Assembly: GCA_002423545.1 (NCBI GenBank)
Contig: DIWP01000001.1
Span: 186,001 to 250,000 of the forward strand
Reading direction: 5' to 3'
Origin: Thermoleophilia bacterium UBA6103
GTDB lineage: Bacteria; Actinomycetota; Thermoleophilia; UBA2241
Length of the DNA stretch: 64,000 bases
The notes beneath the pieces were generated by a model. The model did not search any database. It was not told the origin of the DNA and saw nothing but the letters and a program-made list of their open reading frames with translations. Each line of letters starts with the position of its first letter. Position 1 is the stretch's first letter. Shown piece by piece: positions 41,565 to 48,995 of this stretch. Made by a program: the position numbers and the translations under genes.

Positions 41565-41908
41565 TGAGAGCGCCTGATTCCCTCTCGCCGCTCGATCGCT
41601 GCGCTGAGCAGCTCGAGACGACGCTCAAGGACCCCGTGCCGATGCGCGACGTGGCGCGTGTGATGGGCGTCTCGGTGACCACCGCCTACGCCATGGCGCA
41701 CCGCTTCCTGGCCGCCAAGGCGCACGGCGACATCGCCGGCATGCGCGACGCGGTGCCCTGCATCCGCGCCGGCGAGGGACGGATCATCGTCCCGCGGGCG
41801 GTGTTCATCGCCTTCTACGTCGGCGCCGGGCTCTCACGCGAGCTGCTCACGGCGCTCTACGGCCAGCAGGTCGCCGAGCAGGCCTGCTCGAGCGAGGAAG
41901 CGGCATGA
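41564..41908 (+). CDS. HTH-type early regulator
   Basis: 114 residues. VPMRDVARVMGVSVTTAYAMAHRFLAA is a helix-turn-helix of the MerR/excisionase sort. Overlaps the RecT stop (TGATGAG). After its stop, 41905-42040 holds two very short ATGA-linked reading frames (16 and ~50 codons) with no recognisable sequence. Confidence 0.6.
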   Translation: MRAPDSLSPLDRCAEQLETTLKDPVPMRDVARVMGVSVTTAYAMAHRFLAAKAHGDIAGMRDAVPCIRAGEGRIIVPRAVFIAFYVGAGLSRELLTALYGQQVAEQACSSEEAA

Positions 41909-42040
41909 TCGCGCCCACCGAGCGGGCGCGCAAGAAGGGGGCGGTGGCGGCATGACCGCCGCCGCCCCTGTCCATGGAAGTGCCGGCGCGCTGCGTCAAC
42001 AGCCGCCGGCGTGGCAACCACCGACAGGACCGGTGATCAC

Positions 42041-42265
42041 ATGTCGAAGTCTAGCAGCCCGAAGTCCGGGCACGACCAGGAACCGGTGGCCATGAGCGCC
42101 GTGTACGTGTGCTTCCTCGCCTTGCAGGCGAAGGTGCGTCACGAGCTGACCGGCGAGCAGATCGAGGCCACGCTCGCCCAGGGCGAAGCTGAGGCGCTGC
42201 TGCGTGAGCTGCGCAAGCAGGTCGAGGAGACGGAGGGGGCAGGCGGTGGCCAGCCCACAGCCTGA
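42041..42265 (+). CDS. Small hypothetical protein before the replication initiator
   Basis: 74 residues from ATG 42041. Mostly helical (MSAVYVCFLALQAKVRHELTGEQIEATLAQGEAEALLRELRKQVEET). Its 3' end overlaps the replication gene. No family recognised. Confidence 0.5.
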   Translation: MSKSSSPKSGHDQEPVAMSAVYVCFLALQAKVRHELTGEQIEATLAQGEAEALLRELRKQVEETEGAGGGQPTA

Positions 42266-43109
42266 GCCGTTCGTACAGTTCTCGAAGGAACTCTTCGACG
42301 CGATCCTGCGATCGCCGCTGGAGGGCATCCACCTACAGATCGTGCTCTGCGTGATCCGGCGCACGTACGGCGACTTCGGCAAGACGAGCGCGCCGATATC
42401 CCTTTCCCTGCTGCGTCGGATGATCGGCAGAGAGAAGAGCCACAGCGGGTGGGTCGTGACGTGCCTCGATGAGCTGATCAAGGAGGGCGTCATCCGTGTC
42501 ATCAAGGATGCCGACTTCCGCAATCCGCGTGTCCTGGCGCTCAACAAGAACTACGAGAAGTGGGGCCGCTTCTCCGTCGGACCTCTACCCGTGGACGGAC
42601 CTCTACCCGTGGACGGACCTGTACCCGTGGACAGTAAGGGACAGTACCCGCCCACAGACCACAACAGTACCCGTGGACAGACCTCTACAGTACCTGTGGA
42701 CAGACCCATAGAAGACAAGAGAGACATAGAGAGACAAGAGAAACATATATGTGGTCCCGATGAGCGATTCGACAAACTCTGGTCGCTGCTGCCCAAGCGG
42801 CACGGCGACAAGAAGACCACGAGGAGTCGCTTCGCCAAGCTCTCCAAGCGACAGCAGGAACACTGCCTGACCGCGGCCCGCAACCTGCGCGCCTACCTCG
42901 ATGCCGGCGGCTCGATCGACTACATCCCGCTGGCTGAGAACTTCGTCGGCGGCGCCAAGGCGCGCTACACGATGTGGGTCGAGGGCACGCCGGCGCTCTA
43001 CCGGCGCAACGGCTCCCATCGCGATCTCTCCACCGAGGACCTCTTCGCCATGGCCGAGATGGCTGAAGCCGAGGACGTCCCCGACTCCGACTGTGAGGTG
43101 ATGCCATGA
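42246..43109 (+). CDS. Replication initiator, lambda-O-like
   Basis: 287 residues, GTG start (an upstream in-frame ATG at 42204 adds Arg-rich residues). N-terminal ~110 residues are the phage replication protein O N-terminal domain (FVQFSKELFDAILRSPLEGIHLQIVLCVIRRTYGDFGKTSAPISLSLL..., winged-helix origin binding). A central linker encodes PVDG repeats, because the DNA beneath it is an iteron array. The C-terminal part (RFDKLWSLLPKRHGDKKTTRSRFAKL) would recruit the helicase loader. It marks the phage origin. Confidence 0.85.
   Translation: MASPQPEPFVQFSKELFDAILRSPLEGIHLQIVLCVIRRTYGDFGKTSAPISLSLLRRMIGREKSHSGWVVTCLDELIKEGVIRVIKDADFRNPRVLALNKNYEKWGRFSVGPLPVDGPLPVDGPVPVDSKGQYPPTDHNSTRGQTSTVPVDRPIEDKRDIERQEKHICGPDERFDKLWSLLPKRHGDKKTTRSRFAKLSKRQQEHCLTAARNLRAYLDAGGSIDYIPLAENFVGGAKARYTMWVEGTPALYRRNGSHRDLSTEDLFAMAEMAEAEDVPDSDCEVMP
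42586..42755 (+). other. Phage replication origin (iterons + AT-rich unwinding region)
   Basis: Five copies of TACC(C/T)GTGGAC start at 42586, 42604, 42622, 42668 and 42691, the first three exactly 18 bp apart, with a partial copy at 42654. Next, 42705-42755 is conspicuously A-rich (GACATAGAGAGACAAGAG, then AAACATATATGTGG). The layout is that of lambda ori inside gene O. The iteron reverse complement GTCCACGGGTA resembles actinobacterial DnaA boxes (TTGTCCACA). Confidence 0.8.
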
Positions 43110-43687
43110 CCAGGGCCCAGGTCCTGAAGCTCATCGGCCTGATCAAGGCCGCCTGGCCGCGGGACGAGATGAGCCCCGAGACAGCCCGAGCCTACGCCGA
43201 GGACCTCATCGACCTCGAGCACGAGGCGGCGCTGGCCGCCTTCCTGGCGATTCGCCGCAGCAGCAAGTGGCGGCCGCATCAGTCCGAGATCCGCGAGGTC
43301 GTCGCCGAGCGCTCACTGACGATCCCCTCGCCGGCCGATGCCTGGCACGAGGTGCAGGAGGCGGTCCGTAACTACGACGACTACGACGAGGCGCGCAAGT
43401 GGCCGGACTACTCGCACGACCTCATCCGCCAGACCGTGCGCGACCTCGGCGGCCTGCGAGCGCTCTACTACTCGCAGATGCCGGGCGCCGATCGAGCCCA
43501 CTTCCTGGCGCTCTACCGCGAGCTGCGCGGCGAGATCGTCGGGCAGGCGACCACGGCGCAGCTGCCGGCGCCGGCGCCAGTGCGCGGCCTGCCGGCTGCG
43601 GAGGACGACACCTTGGCGCACCTGCGCGCCAGCACTGCAAAGAGCCTGCGCGCTGAGACCGCGCAGAGTGACTCGGAGGCATCATGA
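43106..43687 (+). CDS. Probable replicative-helicase loader
   Basis: 193 residues right after the initiator gene. LKLIGLIKAAWPRDEMSPETARAYAEDLIDLEHEAALAAFLAIRRSSKWRPHQSEIREVV resembles the G39P-like helicase-loading/inhibitor group (loader of host DnaB). No ATPase motif, so it is not DnaC-like. Assignment by pattern and position. Confidence 0.6.
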   Translation: MTRAQVLKLIGLIKAAWPRDEMSPETARAYAEDLIDLEHEAALAAFLAIRRSSKWRPHQSEIREVVAERSLTIPSPADAWHEVQEAVRNYDDYDEARKWPDYSHDLIRQTVRDLGGLRALYYSQMPGADRAHFLALYRELRGEIVGQATTAQLPAPAPVRGLPAAEDDTLAHLRASTAKSLRAETAQSDSEAS

Positions 43688-44322
43688 CCACCCAGATCGA
43701 GATGTTCCCCGCCCGGGAGGCCGACCGCGCCCAGGTCGTGCTCAACTACCTGCTCGGCCAGCGCGACAAGGCCGAGAAGGCAGTCGCCAACGCCGAGGAG
43801 AAGCTCTCAGACGTCTGCTCCCTGATCGACAAGCAGGAGCGCGTCCTGGCGCTGCTGCGCGACCACAGCGTCTCGCAGGTCACCGACGAGGTCGAGGTCG
43901 TCGAGGACGCCGAGGTCACCGAGGAGGAGCCGGAGCGCATCGGCATCGATGGCGTGGCCGTGGCCGACGACGGCACCGAGTACGAGACGGCGACCGGCGA
44001 GGTCGTCGATCCCGAGGCGATCGTCTATGTGCAGCGGCCAAACGGCGGACGCGCCTTCCCGACCGATGTCGGCGAGCAGACGCGCTTCGGTGAGCTGGTC
44101 GCGGACTACCTGACCGAGGAAGGCCTCGATGCCGAGGTCACCGACTTCCAGATCATCGGGCCCGAGGGCATGGAGCGCTCGCTGCGCGATGCGATCCCGC
44201 GCGGCATGTGGGGCCAGACCTTCCGCGTGGTGCGCAAGGGGCGCGAGGCAGAGGAGGAGCCTTGGGAGTACGGGAATCCCGAGCCGCAGGAGGAGCCGGC
44301 GACTGAGGAGACGGCGGCGTGA
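43684..44322 (+). CDS. Acidic hypothetical protein
   Basis: 212 residues. Coiled-coil start (READRAQVVLNYLLGQRDKAEKAVANAEEKLSDVCSLIDKQERVLALL), acidic middle, C-terminal alpha/beta segment (FGELVADYLTEEGLDAEVTDFQIIGPEGMERSLRDAIPRGMWG). No family recognised. ATGA-type overlaps on both sides. Confidence 0.5.
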   Translation: MTTQIEMFPAREADRAQVVLNYLLGQRDKAEKAVANAEEKLSDVCSLIDKQERVLALLRDHSVSQVTDEVEVVEDAEVTEEEPERIGIDGVAVADDGTEYETATGEVVDPEAIVYVQRPNGGRAFPTDVGEQTRFGELVADYLTEEGLDAEVTDFQIIGPEGMERSLRDAIPRGMWGQTFRVVRKGREAEEEPWEYGNPEPQEEPATEETAA

Positions 44323-44510
44323 GTGACAAACCCAGCCTGAAGCAGCTCCTCGCATGCATTGAGCGCGAGCACTGTTGGGGGCCGCCGGGGTCGGGGTGTC
44401 CGTACCACCGTTCTTGCCCCGGGATAGTGGCCATCGAGACTGGGATCGCCGAGGTTCTCCGGAGAGAGCTCGATCGGGCGACGCGACGACGCCGGGGGTC
44501 CGCGGCGTGA
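44319..44510 (+). CDS. Small Cys-rich hypothetical protein
   Basis: 63 residues, GTG overlapping the previous stop. EREHCWGPPGSGCPYHRSCPG holds three Cys and a His, a possible metal site; the C-terminal half is a basic helix. Ends overlapping the next GTG. Confidence 0.5.
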   Translation: MSDKPSLKQLLACIEREHCWGPPGSGCPYHRSCPGIVAIETGIAEVLRRELDRATRRRRGSAA

Positions 44511-45010
44511 GCGCCGCTCCCAGCATCCTCGCCCTCGACCTCTCGCTGACCGCCAGCGGCTACTGCCGCGACGGTGAGTGCGGCCGGATCACGACGCAGC
44601 TGCGCGGCTGGGAGCGCATCGCCCACATCATGCGCATCGTGCGCGACCTGGCCGCCGGCGTCGAGATCGCGGTCCTCGAGGGCTACTCGTTCGGCAGCCA
44701 GGGCCGCGCCGTCTTTCAGATCGGCGAGCTGGGCGGCGTGGTGCGCTTCTGGCTGTGGGGGCACCGGATCCCGACCGTCGAGGTCGCGCCCTCAGCGCTC
44801 AAGAAGTTCGCCACCGGCAAGGGCAACAGCCCGAAGGACGCCATGATCGCGGCCGCCATCCGACGCTTCGGCTTCGGCGGCCACGACAACAACGAGGCTG
44901 ACGCCTTCCTGCTGTGGTGCCTGGCCCGCGAGGGTTACGGCGAGCCGGTCGCCACAGTGCCGGCCGCCCAGGCGCAGGTCGCACGATCGATCGCGTGGCC
45001 GACACGGTGA
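44507..45010 (+). CDS. RuvC-like Holliday junction resolvase
   Basis: 167 residues, GTG start. RNase-H-fold pattern: ILALDLSLTASGYC (first metal Asp), VLEGYSFGSQGRAVFQIGELGGVV (Glu), and GGHDNNEADAFLLWCLA (terminal Asp pair). A lysine-rich GKGNSPKDAMIAA loop is typical. It would resolve branched DNA made during replication/recombination before packaging. Co-located with replication genes as in many actinophages. Confidence 0.85.
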   Translation: MSAAPSILALDLSLTASGYCRDGECGRITTQLRGWERIAHIMRIVRDLAAGVEIAVLEGYSFGSQGRAVFQIGELGGVVRFWLWGHRIPTVEVAPSALKKFATGKGNSPKDAMIAAAIRRFGFGGHDNNEADAFLLWCLAREGYGEPVATVPAAQAQVARSIAWPTR

Positions 45011-45480
45011 GCAACGACTGCCGGCAGAGGGAGGGTCGGGTCAGGCGAGACGGCCCACCTCCCTTCGCCGGCATTGAGCCGCCCGAACGGCGCTGCACGA
45101 GCCCGGAGTGTCCGGTGCCCGGCGGCGCCGTTCTCTCGCGCTACAACGAGACCGGACTCTGCTGGCAGTGCCAGGAGGCGGGACGGCGGCCACGGGTGAC
45201 GGCGCCGTTCGAGCAGGCCGACCACGCGGCGCCCGACGTCGAGCTGTGGGAGGTGGTGGCCGGCCTGCTCCTGCTGCAGCGCAACCTGCGCCCGGGCGTG
45301 CCACTCAGGCTCCAGGAGGCGCTGGAGTGCCTTGGCGTGGAGGTCGGCAAGGCGCAGATCCAGGCGGCGCTGAACTGTTGTCGGCGGCGGGAGATGGAGA
45401 TCGCGACCGAGCGCGGCTCAGCTGGCTACGTGCTCAGCGATTGGGGGCTGTTTCGGCGGGGTCTGCGGGAGCGGGGGTAG
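45007..45480 (+). CDS. Zinc-ribbon/winged-helix phage protein
   Basis: 157 residues, GTG overlapping the resolvase stop. Cys cluster RRCTSPECPVPGG..NETGLCWQCQEAG (zinc ribbon) and a C-terminal winged helix (NLRPGVPLRLQEALECLGVEVGKAQIQAALNCCRRREME). Last gene of the rightward early operon; a late-gene transcription regulator is a possibility without direct evidence. Confidence 0.55.
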   Translation: MSNDCRQREGRVRRDGPPPFAGIEPPERRCTSPECPVPGGAVLSRYNETGLCWQCQEAGRRPRVTAPFEQADHAAPDVELWEVVAGLLLLQRNLRPGVPLRLQEALECLGVEVGKAQIQAALNCCRRREMEIATERGSAGYVLSDWGLFRRGLRERG

Positions 45481-45517
45481 CCTCGGATAGTTCACTGTTG
45501 GTTCAGTTGCGGACCAC

Positions 45518-45790
45518 CTACAGTTCGTCAGGGCTCCAGTTGCATTCCGGGCACCTGACCTTGCCGCCGCAGATCGACCAGACACCTGGTTGATAGAAGC
45601 CGCACCTCTGGCATTTGAAGTCGACAACGAAGTCAGTCGGAGGTGCATCAGCGGGCGGCGCCGTGAGTGGGGTTCCGCATCTGGTGCACACTGCGGGCGT
45701 GATTGGGCCGTTGCTGATGATCGAGTGAACGGACGACAGTTCCTTGCACTTTGGGCACCAACTGCCGAACCGTATGCTGGCGTCAACCAT
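45518..45790 (-). CDS. Double zinc-ribbon protein
   Basis: 90 residues; ATG at 45790 follows an AAGGAGG. Four CxxC pairs: SWCPKCKEL, VCTRCGTPL, KCQRCGFYQ and VRCPECNW, which fit two zinc ribbons. It overlaps in its leader the stop of the upstream membrane protein, so both form one leftward operon expressed in the lysogen. Function unknown. Confidence 0.65.
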   Translation of the reverse strand: MVDASIRFGSWCPKCKELSSVHSIISNGPITPAVCTRCGTPLTAPPADAPPTDFVVDFKCQRCGFYQPGVWSICGGKVRCPECNWSPDEL

Positions 45791-45801
45791 GGTCGCCTCC
45801 T

Positions 45802-46236
45802 TCACTCGTCATCGGGAGTACTCCCGATCCTCACCCCCGTCGTGCTCCGTCCACCTTGGCTTCTTACGTTGATCTCTGTCCCGGGTGTGAACCGCACCAT
45901 CCCTGAGTCCGGCTCCACGACGACGCCCTCGGTTGTGGCGGTGTCGACGGTCTCCACGTTGATCTTCCCGTCGATCTCCGTGATGTCCGATTTCGTCTGC
46001 TCCTCCAGGTTCTCTCGCGCTCGCCGAGCTGACCGCACCACCAAGAAGACGAGGAGAAGGACTGTGGCCACGAGCACGTAGGCAGGGTGCAGACCACTCC
46101 ATCCGAGTTCCACAGCAATCGGTGAGCTGAATGGTGAGATGACGAAGCCGGCCAGAGTGAGGAGAGTCAGGACAATCCCGAGCGCGTCCCACGTTGACTT
46201 GGCAATACACGCCAGCTGTCGACGGCGACTCGTCAT
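45802..46236 (-). CDS. Two-TM membrane protein at the prophage right end
   Basis: 144 residues from ATG 46236. Two TM helices (ALGIVLTLLTLAGFVISPF and AYVLVATVLLLVFLVVRS), then a charged linker and a C-terminal beta domain (DITEIDGKINVETVDTATTEGVVVEPDSGMVRFTPGTEINV). The frame is open back to 46455 but that part is tRNA antisense. Position at the attR end, opposite to phage genes with its own promoter, fits a lysogenic-conversion or superinfection-exclusion gene (inference). Confidence 0.65.
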   Translation of the reverse strand: MTSRRRQLACIAKSTWDALGIVLTLLTLAGFVISPFSSPIAVELGWSGLHPAYVLVATVLLLVFLVVRSARRARENLEEQTKSDITEIDGKINVETVDTATTEGVVVEPDSGMVRFTPGTEINVRSQGGRSTTGVRIGSTPDDE

Positions 46237-46242
46237 GGCTCG

Positions 46243-46270
46243 ACTGTAGCACCGTAGGGGAGGGGCGCAA
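46243..46270 (-). promoter_or_regulatory. Leaderless promoter of the right-end lysogenic operon
   Basis: Reverse strand TTGCGC (46270-46265), 16 bp, TACAGT (46248-46243), then 6 nt to the ATG. Confidence 0.6.
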
Positions 46271-46272
46271 CT

Positions 46273-46297
46273 TGTTGCCGCAGTTGTTGCCGTTGCC
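46273..46297 (+). repeat. Candidate integrase arm-type sites, right
   Basis: TGTTGCC at 46273-46279 and 46285-46291 with an adjoining GTTGCC (46292-46297). Same heptamer as beside attL. Confidence 0.5.
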
Positions 46298-46407
46298 GCA
46301 AGCACTGGACAGTCAGACGGCCGTCGAAGACCCGATTCCCGGCCCCAGAACGGCCTACAGAGCGAGCCTGGCCCGACTGATTGCGGCGCTCTAGACGCCG
46401 CTCGTTG

Positions 46408-46454
<47 letters not shown>

Positions 46455-46677
46455 TTCATTTGCAGGTATTTCTTCTCCGCACCCCTCCGCCGAGCCGCCC
46501 GGTCGCAACCATTTCGCAACCCAAATCGCTGGGAAGAGTGGGAAGAGGGGGGACTTGCTGGAGTGAGCTGCGTTTCCCTGTGACTGACGCGCCCCGCCGC
46601 TCCGGAGTGAGTCACCCCCGCTCAACCGAAGCGCTGGCTACTTGCCGTGCTTGGCGGCAGGGCCAAACGGCAACGAA

Positions 46678-47541
46678 TCAGTTCCCTGCTCGCTCACCTG
46701 CGTCGGCGACCGGAGCACTGGATGGGACCAGCCTCGCCATCAGCCCCATGGAGAAGCCGACGGCGGCGACGTCGATCGCGCTCCTGAGCAGTGCATCGAC
46801 CATCGTGCCGTCAAAGACCAGTCCGATGAACGAGTTGAAGATGAGCCAGTTCAGCCCCACGCCGTAGATCATCACGGCCTTGCCGGCCGTGTTGGTCCTC
46901 GCGAGCAGGAGGTAGCCGATGCCGAAGCCGAGTCCGAGCAGGTATCCCCATCCCACGACCGCGATCGGGTACTCGTCCACACAGCTCTGGATGATGCCCA
47001 GGGAGCTCACCAGCCATCTGACTGTCCCGACAGTCAGTGTCATCACCAGCATCGCGACAAGACTGCGCCGACTTCCGACGGCGGTGTGCGGCCGCCGGTC
47101 GGCCAGCAGGGCGCCGGTGACGGCGCAGAGGAGGATGACGGGTATCGCATCACCGAGGCCGATGATCGCCTGATACGCGACGAAGTCCGAGCCCCAGGCC
47201 GCGAACGGACTCGTGTCCACCATGATCTCCTGCATCCCGATCATGTACATGACGGCGAACGCCAGCCCGAGCGTCAGCCCATGGCGGAGAGGGCGGGTCT
47301 GCGCGGTGGGCCACGAGACGGTGACGCTCACGGAGCACTGCGCGAAGAGGATGAGGAAGTAAGCGACGGCCACCGCCGGGAAGCCGAACCGGAGCACGAG
47401 AACGCCATCGAGCAGGGCCTCGTCGACCTTCTCGGGGAGGACGGCGTGCACGACGATCGCGATGACGGCACAGACGACGATCGCGATGGCGATGACGATC
47501 CATCCCACGACCGTGCTCGTCTTGAACGACACCCGGGTCAT
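46678..47541 (-). CDS. Polytopic membrane protein of unknown function
   Basis: 287 residues from ATG 47541 (GGGAGAG upstream). About 7-8 TM helices, e.g. TVVGWIVIAIAIVVCAVIAIVV, RFGFPAVAVAYFLILFAQ, GLTLGLAFAVMYMIGM, AIPVILLCAVTGALLA, LVAMLVMTLTVGTVRWLV, VGWGYLLGLGFGIGYLLLA. No transporter motif. First host gene right of the prophage, 223 bp from attR. Confidence 0.7.
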   Translation of the reverse strand: MTRVSFKTSTVVGWIVIAIAIVVCAVIAIVVHAVLPEKVDEALLDGVLVLRFGFPAVAVAYFLILFAQCSVSVTVSWPTAQTRPLRHGLTLGLAFAVMYMIGMQEIMVDTSPFAAWGSDFVAYQAIIGLGDAIPVILLCAVTGALLADRRPHTAVGSRRSLVAMLVMTLTVGTVRWLVSSLGIIQSCVDEYPIAVVGWGYLLGLGFGIGYLLLARTNTAGKAVMIYGVGLNWLIFNSFIGLVFDGTMVDALLRSAIDVAAVGFSMGLMARLVPSSAPVADAGERAGN

Positions 47542-47984
47542 CGCGGCTCTCCCTGGCCGGTGGCGACCTGATGCCACACCTTCGTCTGCTGCGTACTGTC
47601 GGCGCTGTGAGGCGGGCGACCTGCGTGCGGGCAGGTGTGCCGCGGCTCCTCAAGGTGCGTCGACTGAAGCTAGTGTATGGCCTCAGACGAGCATCCGACG
47701 CGGGCCGCGTGCGGCCGGACTGTCCACTATTGCGCGGATGACGAGGCCGTGATGGTGGGCCGCGCGATGTCCTCTCCCTGATCCGCTGCTGAGCCGGCCG
47801 GCTGCAGCATTCCGCGACCCAGATCGCTGCATCTTGATGGGGGCAACTGGGGTCGGATGTCGCCATGTGGCGACAATATCGGCGGGCCGCATCACCTCGG
47901 TTCATCCCCTGACCGGCAAATAAGTGGCAGGACCGCCACTCCACCTGTCGGCAAGATGGGCACCCCAGTCACTCTTCGCTGGAC
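47542..47984. other. Intergenic region with an 18-bp palindrome
   Basis: No gene seen. TGTCGCCATGTGGCGACA (47858-47875) is a perfect inverted repeat with 8-bp arms, a probable operator. Confidence 0.5.
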
Positions 47985-48584
47985 CTACGCAAGCTTGCCC
48001 TCACACTCGAGCAGCTTCCTCAGTTCAGGAAGCCCCTTGACCAAGTACGCCTGCATGCCGAAGGAGCGCGCAGCGACTACGTTGGCAGCCGAGTCGTCGA
48101 AGAAGCACACCATCTCGGCTTCCACGTCCAAGTGGTCGATGACCGCCGCAAAGACCTCGCGGTCGGGCTTGATGTGACCGAGCAGGTGTGAGGAGAAGGT
48201 GAAGTCGAAGCACCCCAGCAACGAACCCAACTGCGCCCAGTGCACGGTGTTGCAGTTGCTCAGGCAGCCGACGTGATAGCTGCCGCGCAGCTCGGCCAGC
48301 AGTTCCTCGGCGCCGGGGTAGGGAGCACGCACCCAACTGGAGAACTCGGCAAGGAAGGCCCGGGGTGTCAGCGAGACCGGCCACTCTTCCAGGAACCGCG
48401 CCGCGAACTCCTCAGGGCCTACCTGCCCGAGTTCGAAGGCTCGAACGGCCGATGATGTCAGCCAGCGTTCCTTGAGGGTGTCATCGTCGGGTGTCTCGTT
48501 CGGCATGGAGCGCAGCGAGTCGAAGGCCGAGATCTCGACGAGCACGCCGCCGAGGTCGAACAACAGAACGGATGCTGGCTTCAC
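47985..48584 (-). CDS. HAD-superfamily hydrolase (subfamily IA)
   Basis: 199 residues. Motif I LFDLGGVLVE (nucleophile Asp; the second Asp is replaced by Gly, as in many YihX/DhlB-like members), motif II LSNCN, motif III Lys in HIKPDREVF and motif IV FFDDSAANV. Probably a phosphatase of a small phosphorylated metabolite; the missing acid/base Asp could instead mean weak or different activity. A REP-like element lies upstream. Confidence 0.85.
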   Translation of the reverse strand: MKPASVLLFDLGGVLVEISAFDSLRSMPNETPDDDTLKERWLTSSAVRAFELGQVGPEEFAARFLEEWPVSLTPRAFLAEFSSWVRAPYPGAEELLAELRGSYHVGCLSNCNTVHWAQLGSLLGCFDFTFSSHLLGHIKPDREVFAAVIDHLDVEAEMVCFFDDSAANVVAARSFGMQAYLVKGLPELRKLLECEGKLA

Positions 48585-48618
48585 CGTTCCACCATGTCAC
48601 CCTGACGCGATCGGCATC

Positions 48619-48657
48619 AGCGGCAACCCGCAGGGTTGTCCGGCTCGATGTGCTTGT
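48619..48657. repeat. REP-like 39-bp intergenic element, copy 1
   Basis: 37/39 identical to 55190-55228. Contains the hairpin CAACCC GCA GGGTTG. It begins 9 bp beyond the stop of a leftward gene, as does copy 2. Confidence 0.7.
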
Positions 48658-48666
48658 CTGAAAAAC

Positions 48667-48918
48667 TCAGCCATTCCCGTCTGGCAACGGCGGCCTGCAC
48701 AACGGCCGGCCTTGCCGATAAGCCTCGGAGAGCTTCTTCAGGTCTTCGACGAACGCCTGATCATTAGGTGCGAGGTACTCACACACGTCATCCAGTACAT
48801 TAAAGACGAGGTCCATCCAAGACAGCGTGCTCGCATTCATCGCATCCTGGAGTATGAGGCCGTCCACCAGCACATGGATGATGGACAGTTCGCCGACCGC
48901 CCAGCCGCTCTCCCCCAT
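48667..48918 (-). CDS. Small hypothetical protein
   Basis: 83 residues. Helical, acidic (GELSIIHVLVDGLILQDAMNASTLSWMDLVFNVLDDVCEYLAPNDQAFVEDLKKLSEAYRQG). Lower G+C than its neighbours. Ribosome binding site weak. No family recognised. Confidence 0.45.
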   Translation of the reverse strand: MGESGWAVGELSIIHVLVDGLILQDAMNASTLSWMDLVFNVLDDVCEYLAPNDQAFVEDLKKLSEAYRQGRPLCRPPLPDGNG

Positions 48919-48995
48919 AGGAACCGCTCACGCGTGCTCCGGCAGAGCCAGAACATCCGTCGCGTACGCGCGGGCCGCAGGCACGCGGACCGCGT

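Noticed and set aside
42581..42701. CRISPR or VNTR array in the replication gene
   Set aside because: Short contiguous iterons in an initiator gene next to an A-rich region; explained as an origin.
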